The notes: a model not told the origin generated them from the letters alone. Positions 35,732 to 43,652 are shown, numbered from the stretch's first letter. The stretch: DNA of 64,000 nt from Megasphaera vaginalis (ex Bordigoni et al. 2020) (GCF_900240295.1 NZ_OEQB01000006.1:62001-126000), one strand, 5' to 3'. Translations and numbers: made by a program.

Positions 35732-36779
35732 CACTGCACCCCCTGATCTCAGCGGACGGAATACGGCCGTCAACTGAAAAATATTTGCCCTTGCGGCCGC
35801 AGGGACAGTCATCGTACCCTAATAATGTGCCCATGTCTTCCGTCAGGATGGAATGGCCGGGATAAGCCGTAGCCAACGGGGAGAGAACTTGAATGATCCC
35901 TTGCTTTCCGACTGGAAGAGGAGAAAAGTCGACGGGGTCCCGCATGATGACGTCGGAGAAATTACTGGCATGCAAATGGCCGTGACTGCACTCTACGTAA
36001 ATAGAGCCGGTCTGTTCGGCCATGCCGTAGTAATTATGAACGCGTTCAATACCGTAGCGGCTCCGCAGACTTTCTTTAAATACCTGCGGCGAGACGGCCA
36101 GATCCTGCATCTTTTTCCAACCGCCGCCGTGAACGACGACAGCGTTGGAAAGATCAAAGGACACATGGCTGGCGGCCTTGTACAGGTACTGCCAGATCAT
36201 AAATGTAAAGCCAAAAATCAGAAACGGCTCTTGGCCGTAATGGCAGAGAAAGGTTTGGATGGCGTCGGTGTTCATTTGTAACGATTCAGTCAAGGCAAAG
36301 CATTTCTTTTTGGCAAAAATGGAAAAGCCGAGGACTGCTGCGCCGCGGGCTGTAAAGCGGTCACGGTTACTGAGTATGGCCGGCGTATCGATGATCAGCA
36401 TCGGCAGTCGGTTAGGTCCGAGGAGATCGCCGACAATCGCGTATAAGGCAAGCTGTTGATTCCGTGCGTTGGTTTCATCCAAATAAATTTGCGACACCTG
36501 TCCGGATGTTCCGGAAGAAACTACCGTTTTGAAGATTTTTTCATCGTCTATGCTTTTTAACGGCAGCGATTTAAACATGCGAATCGGGATCATAGGAATG
36601 GCAAAAAGCGTTTCTGCAGGAGTCGGTTTTTTTGGCAGCAACGTCGTTGCCCGTCTGTACGGTTGGCACCGGTTTTGGTGAAAAGCCGTCAGCCAGGTCA
36701 TATAGGTCAGATAAAGCGCATCTTTTTTTTGCTGCGGCCAGGAATAGGGCGAATCTGCAAAAAGGGGATTATAATCCAT
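35721..36779 (-). CDS. LuxE-like acyl-protein synthetase
   Basis: A 352-residue protein of the LuxE/PaaK-like adenylate-forming family. In the lux system LuxE activates a fatty acid as acyl-AMP and passes the acyl group to LuxC. Seen: SSGTSGQVSQIYLD (phosphate loop, near 88), YGMAEQTGSIYVEC (near 250), and a C-terminal cysteine pair (DDCPCGRKGKYF) like that of PaaK-type ligases. It lies directly upstream of the LuxC-like gene with overlap, so the two probably form an enzyme complex. Confidence 0.88.
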   Translation of the reverse strand: MDYNPLFADSPYSWPQQKKDALYLTYMTWLTAFHQNRCQPYRRATTLLPKKPTPAETLFAIPMIPIRMFKSLPLKSIDDEKIFKTVVSSGTSGQVSQIYLDETNARNQQLALYAIVGDLLGPNRLPMLIIDTPAILSNRDRFTARGAAVLGFSIFAKKKCFALTESLQMNTDAIQTFLCHYGQEPFLIFGFTFMIWQYLYKAASHVSFDLSNAVVVHGGGWKKMQDLAVSPQVFKESLRSRYGIERVHNYYGMAEQTGSIYVECSHGHLHASNFSDVIMRDPVDFSPLPVGKQGIIQVLSPLATAYPGHSILTEDMGTLLGYDDCPCGRKGKYFSVDGRIPSAEIRGCSDAH

Positions 36780-37443
36780 AGTCTGTTTTCACCTTACTTG
36801 TCAGTAGAAAAGAGCTTCCGTGACCGGGATAGACCCACGTGTTTTCAGGAAGCTGACGCAGGAGAGGTTTTCCTTTCCGTTCGTAGGCCGCTGAATCACC
36901 GCCGGGCAGCCGGGTGATGACTTCTTCTCCCGGAATAAAGTAATCGCCGGTGAACAGATAAGTTTTGTCGGCCATAATGCAAATGCTGCCTGGCGTGTGG
37001 CCGGGAATACGCAACAATGAAAACTGATGAGCAGCCCAAGTAAATCGGTAGGAATCGGTAAATGTTATATCTGCGGGAGCACAGGTAAAACGGGGATATT
37101 TGGTCAGCACCTTGCCGTTGCTTTTGAAATAAAGATATGATTCCATCATGCGCGTCATGTTTGCCGTCGTACTTTGGAGACCGTCACTGCATGCCTTACT
37201 GCTGATGACGATAAGGGAATACTGCGCCCTCAATTGGTTTAAACCGGCAATGTGGTCACAGTGTTCGTGCGTTATGATGACATATTTCGGGCACAGCGTT
37301 TGTGAGATCAGCAAGGCTTGCAGAAGCGGAAAATTATTCGGATCGATGATCAAAGCTTCGCCGTCCTTGGCAATAACATAGCCGTTGCTGCCGGTTAGAG
37401 GATCGACAAGGCAGTGCAGTACGGCATCAGGGAAGAAGCGCAT
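36769..37443 (-). CDS. metallo-beta-lactamase-fold hydrolase
   Basis: A 224-residue MBL-fold protein with the metal-binding motif THEHCDH (HxHxDH, near residue 60), later ligands in IPGHTPGS and FTGDYF, and YPGHG near the end. The size fits glyoxalase II-like thioesterases. In this operon a thioesterase that frees acids from CoA, ACP or protein is plausible, but that is inference. The start ATG overlaps the ACP stop by one base (TGATG) and the 3' end overlaps the LuxE-like gene by 11 bp. Confidence 0.85.
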   Translation of the reverse strand: MRFFPDAVLHCLVDPLTGSNGYVIAKDGEALIIDPNNFPLLQALLISQTLCPKYVIITHEHCDHIAGLNQLRAQYSLIVISSKACSDGLQSTTANMTRMMESYLYFKSNGKVLTKYPRFTCAPADITFTDSYRFTWAAHQFSLLRIPGHTPGSICIMADKTYLFTGDYFIPGEEVITRLPGGDSAAYERKGKPLLRQLPENTWVYPGHGSSFLLTSKVKTDYGL

Positions 37444-37679
37444 CAAATATCGACTCCGTAGTTTCTTAAGATTACCATGCCCTTTTCGTAGGAACTGAAA
37501 GCGAGAACATCAGGGGTATCCATGGAAATATCGAACGTGTCTTCCATGTCTTCCATCAGCTGCATATGGCCCATTGAATCCCAGGTTTTGATGCTGCGAT
37601 ATTTCAGGCCCGGCAATTGTTCGGCAGTCAGTTTAAAGGCATCCATAAATAATTTATCGTATTTTTCTTTGTTGGTCAT
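37443..37679 (-). CDS. acyl carrier protein, second copy
   Basis: A 78-residue ACP with Ser35 in TWDSMGHMQLME as the phosphopantetheine site. It differs strongly from the housekeeping AcpP of this genome ([10 protein letters not shown]), as expected for a dedicated carrier in a specialised pathway. An upstream GTG at 37688 is in frame, but ATG 37679 has AGG 8 nt upstream. It lies between the MaoC fusion and the hydrolase and upstream of luxE/luxC-like genes, so it may carry the acyl chain that they reduce. Confidence 0.88.
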   Translation of the reverse strand: MTNKEKYDKLFMDAFKLTAEQLPGLKYRSIKTWDSMGHMQLMEDMEDTFDISMDTPDVLAFSSYEKGMVILRNYGVDI

Positions 37680-37695
37680 GAGTAACACCTGTCCT

Positions 37696-38421
37696 TTATT
37701 GGTTTAAATGGTATATGTGCGTAAATAAATTTTTCATTGCCAGTTGGCGGAAGGTACCTGTGATGATGATATCGCCATGCTGATTGCGGCATTCGCCGGA
37801 TAAAGAGACGATATAATATCTTTTCTGTTCCTCTACTTTTTCCAATGTAATTGTGGCGGTAATGGTATCGTTCACATATGCAGGCTGCAAAAAGGTGATG
37901 TTTTCTTCCATCAGAATTGTTCCGTCACCTGGCAGCTGCATTCCCATCACGGAAGAAAGCAGACTGGCTGTCAGTACGCCGTGCAGAACAGGAGTCCCGA
38001 AACCGTATTGCGCGGCAAAGACAGGATCGGTATGCAGTTTTCCGAAATCTTCTGTCAGGCGTGCAAAGGCGGCCAGATCTCCGGCAGTGAATTGTTTCGT
38101 CATAGATGCCTGTGTACCGATAACAAGTTCTTTTTGCGTACGCTGGGAAGAAACGGCCGTTTCTTGTTGCAAAAATGAAACAACGGGAATAAAATCCTGA
38201 GGTCTGTGAATGATAAATATTCTCTTTATGTACACTAAGTTGCTATATGCAGCGCAAGCGGTGATGCAGCCACAAACGATAAGCCAGATATCACAGATGT
38301 TTTCAGGGGTCGCTTCATACGTGAATTCGTGATCGGGAAAAGCAGTTATCAGCTTTTTTACTTCCTTCGCCCGATCATACCGGCAATTGCAGCCGCCGCA
38401 GTATTTTATGCCGACTTTCAT
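37696..38421 (-). CDS. two-domain protein: Cys-rich N-terminal domain plus MaoC-like dehydratase
   Basis: A 241-residue protein. The first 85 residues begin GIKYCGGCNCRYDRA and carry more cysteines (VCGCITACAAY), a small domain I recognise only as recurring in anaerobes. Residues 95-241 form a MaoC/(R)-hydratase hot-dog domain with the acidic/His pair region FARLTEDFGKLHTD and FGTPVLHGVL. MaoC enzymes hydrate enoyl thioesters or dehydrate 3-hydroxyacyl thioesters. The cysteines could bind a metal or Fe-S cluster, which would fit the neighbouring NifU-like gene. The fused layout is the odd feature. Confidence 0.75.
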   Translation of the reverse strand: MKVGIKYCGGCNCRYDRAKEVKKLITAFPDHEFTYEATPENICDIWLIVCGCITACAAYSNLVYIKRIFIIHRPQDFIPVVSFLQQETAVSSQRTQKELVIGTQASMTKQFTAGDLAAFARLTEDFGKLHTDPVFAAQYGFGTPVLHGVLTASLLSSVMGMQLPGDGTILMEENITFLQPAYVNDTITATITLEKVEEQKRYYIVSLSGECRNQHGDIIITGTFRQLAMKNLFTHIYHLNQ

Positions 38422-38422
38422 A

Positions 38423-38716
38423 TTAAGGCCTCGAATGATGTGCCAATAAAGACTTGGCTTGAGAAATCAGATCATCGCTGACACCGGATACTAAGATGAC
38501 ATCACGGATCTGCGGCAAATACTCTTTAACTTTTGCAGCGATGATTTCTTCCGTTGTCAAGAGCGCTGACGGACAGGCGCTGCACCTGCCCGTTAAGCGG
38601 ATGCGCAAAACGTGGTCCGTATAATCGACGACGGCAACATCTCCGTGGTGGTTGGCCAGAATCGGTCGGATCTGCCGTTCTAAAACGGTTTCAATATCAT
38701 TGAGCGTAGGGGTCAT
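38423..38716 (-). CDS. NifU C-terminal-like Fe-S scaffold protein
   Basis: A 97-residue protein matching the NifU C-terminal (Nfu) domain, with the cluster-binding CxxC in GRCSACPSALLTTEE (near residue 50). Nfu proteins carry a [4Fe-4S] cluster to client enzymes. ATG 38716 is used because AAGGAG precedes it by 8-9 nt; a TTG six codons upstream is less likely. It is the first gene of the minus-strand operon, divergent from the oxygen-sensitive [4Fe-4S] dehydratase gene. That enzyme is a plausible client. Confidence 0.85.
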   Translation of the reverse strand: MTPTLNDIETVLERQIRPILANHHGDVAVVDYTDHVLRIRLTGRCSACPSALLTTEEIIAAKVKEYLPQIRDVILVSGVSDDLISQAKSLLAHHSRP

Positions 38717-38748
38717 AGCAGTCACTCCTTTCAAATAGATACTATCAA

Positions 38749-38777
38749 ATTATATGTAAAAATCGTGCCAAAAACAA
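38749..38777 (-). promoter_or_regulatory. candidate promoter(s) of the nifU-like/luxCE-like/rpoN operon
   Basis: On the minus strand a perfect TATAAT (38754-38749) has TTGTTT 17 bp upstream (38777-38772), a sigma-A candidate. Overlapping it is a sigma-54-like element with a perfect TGGCACG at -24 (38770-38764) but TTAC instead of TTGC at -12. The two paired palindromes would sit about 160-200 bp upstream of a sigma-54 start, so positive autoregulation is possible but unproven. Confidence 0.45.
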
Positions 38778-38898
38778 ATAGGAGACAACTCGTATCATTA
38801 CGATAAGATGGACTGTTTTGCGTCAAAATTGGTAATATTTACAAATAAAACGAGAAGAACAATCAAAATAAAGAGAGGGTAGAAAAAACGGAATATCA

Positions 38899-38918
38899 TT
38901 GTTTCAAAAATGGAACAA
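38899..38918. promoter_or_regulatory. enhancer-like palindrome, copy 1
   Basis: TTGTTTCAAAAATGGAACAA: half-sites TTGTT(T/C)C and GGAACAA around an AAAAAT centre. It matches copy 2 in 15 of 20 positions and is centred about 241 bp upstream of the predicted sigma-54 start. Confidence 0.65.
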
Positions 38919-38932
38919 AAGATAAACGTTTT

Positions 38933-38952
38933 ATGTTCTAAAAATGCAACAG
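38933..38952. promoter_or_regulatory. enhancer-like palindrome, copy 2
   Basis: ATGTTCTAAAAATGCAACAG: the same TGTT-N10-AACA plan with the identical AAAAATG core. The centre-to-centre distance to copy 1 is 34 bp, about three helical turns, so both face the same side of the DNA. Confidence 0.65.
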
Positions 38953-39123
38953 ACGAATGTTGGTTGAAAAAAATATGGAAAAAATGGACTTCATCTTAAC
39001 CAATTTGAATTCAAAATTTGAAATTATAAAATTCGGCCATGATGTATTTCGCAGATAACGATACGCATATTAATGATATATATTATGTAAATATTCAAGG
39101 AAGTTCCTGGAATCCCAATCGGT

Positions 39124-39138
39124 TGGCACAGTTTTTGC
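39124..39138 (+). promoter_or_regulatory. sigma-54 (-24/-12) promoter for the 4-hydroxybutyryl-CoA dehydratase operon
   Basis: TGGCAC-N5-TTGC matches the sigma-54 consensus exactly, including the invariant GG and GC at correct spacing. Predicted start is near 39150, giving a leader of about 65 nt. No sigma-A promoter of similar quality lies between it and the start codon. Confidence 0.88.
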
Positions 39139-39214
39139 TAGTATAAAAAGTGAGCGCACTTCTGGTGTGAAATTTGGTATACTTTTACGTTTTTATTAGA
39201 GAGGATGATTTATT

Positions 39215-40663
39215 ATGTTAATGACCGGAGAACAATATGTTGAAAGTATGAGAAAATTGAATTTGCAAGTGTACATGTTCGGCAAAAAGGTAGAGTGTCC
39301 GGTAGATGATCCGATTTTACGTCCGTCTTTGAATTCCGTGAAAATGACGTATGATCTGGCACAATTACCTGAATACCAGGATTTGATGACGGCTGTGTCA
39401 CCTTACACGGGAGAACGGGTAAACCGGTTTACACATATTCATCAAAGTACGGAGGATTTGATGAATAAAGTAAAGATGCAGAGACTTCTGGGACAAAAAA
39501 CGGCTGCATGTTTCCAGCGCTGCGTCGGTATGGACGCTTTTAATGCCGTTTATTCAACTACTTTTGATATTGATAAGAAATATGGCACGAAATACCATGA
39601 AAATTTTATGAATTTCCTGAAATATGTTCAGGAAAATGACCTTACCGTTGACGGCGCCATGACGGATCCGAAAGGTGATCGCGGCCTGGCCCCTCATGCA
39701 CAAGCCGATCCGGACATGTTCCTTCATGTTGTGGAACGCCGCGATGACGGTATTGTCGTACGCGGTGCCAAAGCGCATCAGACCGGTTTCATCAATTCCC
39801 ATGAAGTCATTGTCATGCCGACCATTTCCATGGGCGAAGATGATAAAGAGTATGCCGTGTCATTTGCTTGCCCGACCGATGAAAAAGGTATTTTCATGAT
39901 TGTTGGCCGTCAGTCGTGCGACACGAGAAAATTGGAAGGCGCCGTTATGGATACGGGGAACCCCGAATTCGGCGGTACAGAAGCTCTGGTTATTTTTGAT
40001 AACGTATTCATTCCGAATGATCGGATTTTCCTGAACGGCGAATTTGAATATGCCGGCGTTCTGGTTGAACGGTTTGCCGGATACCATCGCCAATCGTATG
40101 GCGGTTGCAAAGTTGGTGTAGGTGACGTTTTGATCGGTGCCGCTGCCGTTGCCGCCGATTATAACGGTTGCCCGAAAGCTTCTCACGTGAAAGATAAGAT
40201 CATCGAAATGCAGCATCTGAATGAAACGCTCTTTGCTTGCGGTATTGCTTGTTCCGCCCTTGGGACGAAAACGGAATCAGGAAACTACCTGATCGATTTA
40301 CTCCTGGCAAACGTTTGCAAACAGAATGTAACGAGATTCCCCTATGAAATCGTCCGTTTGGCGGAAGATATTGCCGGCGGTTTAATGGTCACGGCTCCGT
40401 CGGAAAAAGATTTAAAGGATCCGAAGATCGGACCGTATGTCGACAAGTATCTTCGCGGTGTCAACAGCGTGACGACCGAAAATCGTCTCAAGATTTTGCG
40501 CCTTATTGAAAATCTCTGCTTAGGAACGGCTGCCGTCGGTTATCGTACGGAATCCATGCACGGAGCCGGATCGCCGCAGGCTCAGCGGATCATGATTTCC
40601 CGTCAAGGCAATTTGAAGATGAAGAAAGAATTGGCCAAGTCGATTGCACAAATCAAGGAATAA
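39215..40663 (+). CDS. abfD: 4-hydroxybutyryl-CoA dehydratase/vinylacetyl-CoA isomerase
   Basis: A 482-residue flavin and [4Fe-4S] enzyme that dehydrates 4-hydroxybutyryl-CoA to crotonyl-CoA by a radical mechanism; the clostridial enzyme has 484. Cluster ligands known there (Cys99, Cys103, His292, Cys299) correspond here to Cys99 and Cys103 (CFQRC), His291 and Cys298 (GYHRQSYGGCK). The substrate-site Glu is in FGGTEAL. It follows a GAGAGGATG ribosome site and the sigma-54 promoter. The enzyme is oxygen-sensitive, in keeping with an anaerobe. It feeds crotonyl-CoA to butyrate formation or redox balance. Confidence 0.95.
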   Translation: MLMTGEQYVESMRKLNLQVYMFGKKVECPVDDPILRPSLNSVKMTYDLAQLPEYQDLMTAVSPYTGERVNRFTHIHQSTEDLMNKVKMQRLLGQKTAACFQRCVGMDAFNAVYSTTFDIDKKYGTKYHENFMNFLKYVQENDLTVDGAMTDPKGDRGLAPHAQADPDMFLHVVERRDDGIVVRGAKAHQTGFINSHEVIVMPTISMGEDDKEYAVSFACPTDEKGIFMIVGRQSCDTRKLEGAVMDTGNPEFGGTEALVIFDNVFIPNDRIFLNGEFEYAGVLVERFAGYHRQSYGGCKVGVGDVLIGAAAVAADYNGCPKASHVKDKIIEMQHLNETLFACGIACSALGTKTESGNYLIDLLLANVCKQNVTRFPYEIVRLAEDIAGGLMVTAPSEKDLKDPKIGPYVDKYLRGVNSVTTENRLKILRLIENLCLGTAAVGYRTESMHGAGSPQAQRIMISRQGNLKMKKELAKSIAQIKE

Positions 40664-40688
40664 TATTGTCTCCTGTATATCATAAGTC

Positions 40689-40723
40689 GCAGCTGCAGTT
40701 CGTTCCTCCTCCGCTGCAGCTGC
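40689..40723 (+). other. hairpin between abfD and abfT-like genes
   Basis: GCAGCTGCAG (40689-40698) pairs perfectly with CTGCAGCTGC (40714-40723) across a 15-nt loop. There is no T tract, so it is likely an mRNA stability or processing element rather than a terminator. Each arm is itself partly palindromic. Confidence 0.55.
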
Positions 40724-40757
40724 AGGCTCGCAGGAAATCAGAAAGAAGGTTGTTCGA

Positions 40758-42062
40758 GTGAAAGATTGGAAAGAAGTTTATGCCAGTAAGATCGTCACGG
40801 CTGACGAGGCGATAAGTCATGTTAAGTCAGGTGATAAGATCGCGCTTACCCATGCTTGCGGAGAATCCCAATGTCTTACGAACGCCCTGGTTGCGCAGGC
40901 TGATCGATTGGAAAACGTTGAAATCCTGCATATGGTGGCCATGGGAACGGCGCCATACTGCCAGCCGGGGATGGAAGCGCATTTTCGCCATAACGCCTTG
41001 TTTGTAGGCGGTTCGACCCGTAAGGCTGTCGAAGAAGGAAGAGCAGATTATACGCCCGTGTTTTTCCATGAAGTGCCTAAAATGTTCAGAAACAGAACCA
41101 TTCCCGTTGACGTGGCTTTTTTGCAGTTGTCTCCACCTGATGAAGAAGGTAATTGCAGCTACGGTATTTCCGTTGACTATACCCAGGCCGCCGCAGAAGC
41201 GGCGACGTTGAAAATCGCGCAGATCAATTCCCATATGCCGTATACGTACGGAAACAGCATCAACGTTAAGGACATCGATTTTCTCATTCCTTGTGACGAA
41301 GAGCTGATTGAATTGCAGCCGCCCAAGATCGGGGAAACGGAAAAGAAGATCGGTGAATACGTGGCGTCCTTGATTCAAGACGGCGATACGTTGCAGTTGG
41401 GGATCGGCGCGATTCCGGATGCCGTGCTGTCTTTTTTGGGAGAAAAGAAAAATCTCGGTATCCATTCCGAAATGTTTTCGGACGGCGTTGTCGATTTGGC
41501 GGCTAAAGGTGTGATCACCAACAGCGAAAAGGAAATCGACAAAGGAAAATTCGTTGCTAATTTCCTGATGGGAACGAAGAAGCTGTACGATTTTGTCGAC
41601 CACAATTGCGATGTCATTATCAAACCTGTCGATTATACGAACGATCCCTTTGTCGTTGCTCAATTGGATAACATTGTCTGCATTAACTCTGCATTGCAAG
41701 TGGATCTCATGGGACAAGCCAATGCGGAAATGATCGGCAGCCGCCAGTTCAGCGGCGTCGGCGGCCAAGTTGATTTTGTGCGCGGCGCTTCACGGGCCAG
41801 AAACGGCCGGGCCGTCATTGCCATGCCGTCTACGGCAGGTCATGGAAAGGTCTCGAAAATTTGCGCCTTTTTGGATCATGGCGCAGCGGTGACCACTTCA
41901 CGGAATGATATTGATTATGTCGTTACGGAATTCGGTATTGCAGCGCTCAAGGGAAAGACCTTAAAACAGCGCGCCAGAGCCTTGATTAATATTGCTCATC
42001 CCGATTTTCGCGCAGATTTGATTACAGAATTTGAAAACAGGTTCCATTGTACATTTGAATAA
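40758..42062 (+). CDS. abfT: 4-hydroxybutyrate CoA-transferase
   Basis: A 434-residue family I-type CoA-transferase of the Cat2/AbfT group. It moves CoA from acetyl-CoA or butyryl-CoA to 4-hydroxybutyrate. The catalytic Glu falls at residue 238 in GIHSEMFSDG, the same number as in the characterised C. aminobutyricum enzyme. Glycine-rich QLGIGAIPDAV precedes it, and GVGGQVDFVRGA and VTEFGIAALKGKT are family blocks. It directly follows the dehydratase gene, so substrate supply and dehydration are co-transcribed. Butyryl- or acetyl-CoA:acetate-type activity cannot be excluded. Confidence 0.92.
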   Translation: MKDWKEVYASKIVTADEAISHVKSGDKIALTHACGESQCLTNALVAQADRLENVEILHMVAMGTAPYCQPGMEAHFRHNALFVGGSTRKAVEEGRADYTPVFFHEVPKMFRNRTIPVDVAFLQLSPPDEEGNCSYGISVDYTQAAAEAATLKIAQINSHMPYTYGNSINVKDIDFLIPCDEELIELQPPKIGETEKKIGEYVASLIQDGDTLQLGIGAIPDAVLSFLGEKKNLGIHSEMFSDGVVDLAAKGVITNSEKEIDKGKFVANFLMGTKKLYDFVDHNCDVIIKPVDYTNDPFVVAQLDNIVCINSALQVDLMGQANAEMIGSRQFSGVGGQVDFVRGASRARNGRAVIAMPSTAGHGKVSKICAFLDHGAAVTTSRNDIDYVVTEFGIAALKGKTLKQRARALINIAHPDFRADLITEFENRFHCTFE

Positions 42063-42080
42063 TTTGATTGCGTTTTTCGT

Positions 42081-42154
42081 AAAGAGATGCTACGGCAATT
42101 AATCTTTTGTACGTAATCGGAATTATTGATTGATTGCTGCAGTGTCTCTTTGTG
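42081..42154 (+). terminator. long hairpin after abfT, partial terminator candidate
   Basis: The 24-nt arms 42081-42104 and 42128-42151 pair along their whole length if G-U pairs are counted. Because those differences pair only as RNA from the plus strand, a transcribed structure is likely. The following GTGTTTTATTT is T-rich but broken, so termination is probably partial. Confidence 0.55.
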
Positions 42155-42203
42155 TTTTATTTGACAGGCTTTATCACTCACTGTTATGGAGGTGGAGTTC
42201 ATC

Positions 42204-43652
42204 ATGTTTGGTCCCGTTTATAAAAGGAAAGAAGGGGAAATTCAACCGGGAATTAATTTACATCTTTTTAAGTTGACGTTCCGGTTGCCTTTCATCCATT
42301 ATCGTTTTGAATGGCCCGACTATGTACAGGGGCTATTACTGTGTGCCGTATGTCTCGGCATCATCCCCGTGCTGCAGGAATATTTGGGCATGCCCTTTGA
42401 AGTGGCGATTACGATTGTTATCATGAACGGTTTTCTGTATTGTTGGCATGCTCACTTAGGTGACCCTGTCGTTCCCGGCTGGATTACTCCGGCTATCCCA
42501 TTATTGCTCTTGTGGCTGCAATCGTTTCCGGCAGAAGGTGTGGAACGGATGCATGCACTGATCGCGTTTGAAATGGAATTGGGGATTGTTACCTTCCTCT
42601 TGGGAGCTACAGGGCTGGCGAAACGTGTCGTCGATATGGTTCCAGATGCGCTGAAGGCAGGTATCCTGATCGGTGCCGGTATTGCTGCTGTCCGTTTGGT
42701 ATTCAATACGGGAGGCAGCTTTGATAAGTATCCATGGACCATTGCTATTGCCGTCGGCTTTGCTTTCTATCTGTCCTTCAGTAATCATTTTAAGAAAATC
42801 ATGAAGTCCAACAAAGCATTCCAGATCATTTCGGATTTGGGGTTATTACCGGCTATGTTGTTGGCTGTCCTCATTGCGCCGATCGTAGGAGAATTGCCTT
42901 GGCCGACGATCGAATGGGGGTTTACGCATCCGCAATTTTATGAAGTCTTTACGCAATGGAGTCCCTTTGCCGATCGCATAGGGTTCCCGGCCATGAGCTA
43001 CTATGTCGCAGCTATTCCGTTGGTCGTTGCCGTTTATGTCGTTTTGTTCGGCGAGTTGATCCAGGCCGACGCACTGATTGATGAAGCGCGTGAGTATCGC
43101 GACGGTGACGAAAATGTCCATTTCGACGCCAACAGGAACAATGTCATCGTCGGCGTCCGCAATACGCTGATGTCCCTTTTTGGCCCCGATATTTCCATGT
43201 GCGGACCGCTGTGGGCGGCAATGCAAGTCGTTATTTGCGAACGGTATAAACACGGACGTGATGCGATGGACAGTCTGATTGGCGGTGTCGCTTCATTCCG
43301 TTTGGGAACGTTTACCGGTTATTGGTTATCTCCGATCGTAAGCTTCGTTAAACCGGTCTTGCCGATTGCCTTGGCACTGACTATGTTGATTCAGGGATAT
43401 GTTGCTGTCCGTGTCGGCGTCTTGAGAGCCAAGACGTTCAATGATTTGGGCGTAGCCGGCGTTATAGGCGGCGTGCTGGTTTCGCGCGGCGCGGCCTATG
43501 CTTTGTGCGTAGGGATCATCTTATGCATTCTGGTATACGGCAAAAACCTGTTTAAGCGCCAGTTGAGCAAATACAATTTAAAGAGCGATCCGTTGTTCAA
43601 TATATCGGCCAAGAAGGAATTGGAACAGGAAGAAGCAGCAGGTAATCGATAA
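42204..43652 (+). CDS. multi-spanning membrane permease, substrate unknown
   Basis: A 482-residue integral membrane protein with about 10-12 hydrophobic helices and short loops, and a soluble C-terminal tail. The PDALKAGILIGAGIAAVRLVF stretch recalls NCS2 (xanthine/uracil) and related solute carriers, but I do not recognise a specific family. ATG 42204 follows GGAGGTGGAG; a short extension upstream would overlap this site. Co-direction with the dehydratase and CoA-transferase genes suggests uptake of an organic acid or related compound; the substrate is a guess. Confidence 0.7.
   Translation: MFGPVYKRKEGEIQPGINLHLFKLTFRLPFIHYRFEWPDYVQGLLLCAVCLGIIPVLQEYLGMPFEVAITIVIMNGFLYCWHAHLGDPVVPGWITPAIPLLLLWLQSFPAEGVERMHALIAFEMELGIVTFLLGATGLAKRVVDMVPDALKAGILIGAGIAAVRLVFNTGGSFDKYPWTIAIAVGFAFYLSFSNHFKKIMKSNKAFQIISDLGLLPAMLLAVLIAPIVGELPWPTIEWGFTHPQFYEVFTQWSPFADRIGFPAMSYYVAAIPLVVAVYVVLFGELIQADALIDEAREYRDGDENVHFDANRNNVIVGVRNTLMSLFGPDISMCGPLWAAMQVVICERYKHGRDAMDSLIGGVASFRLGTFTGYWLSPIVSFVKPVLPIALALTMLIQGYVAVRVGVLRAKTFNDLGVAGVIGGVLVSRGAAYALCVGIILCILVYGKNLFKRQLSKYNLKSDPLFNISAKKELEQEEAAGNR

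Larger units (their letters stand above)
38717..39214. promoter_or_regulatory. divergent regulatory region, nifU-like operon / 4-hydroxybutyryl-CoA dehydratase
   Basis: This 498-bp AT-rich gap has no convincing gene. It holds a plus-strand sigma-54 promoter (39124-39138), two enhancer-like palindromes (38899-38918, 38933-38952), and a minus-strand promoter region (38749-38777). It also has overlapping palindromes at 39004-39021 (TTTGAATTCAAA, then TTCAAAATTTGAA) placed between enhancers and promoter, where a bending protein or repressor could bind. Confidence 0.7.

Noticed and set aside
34547-36779. Bioluminescence (lux) operon
   Set aside because: LuxC- and LuxE-like genes are present, but no luciferase subunits or lux regulators, and the host appears to be a strict anaerobe.
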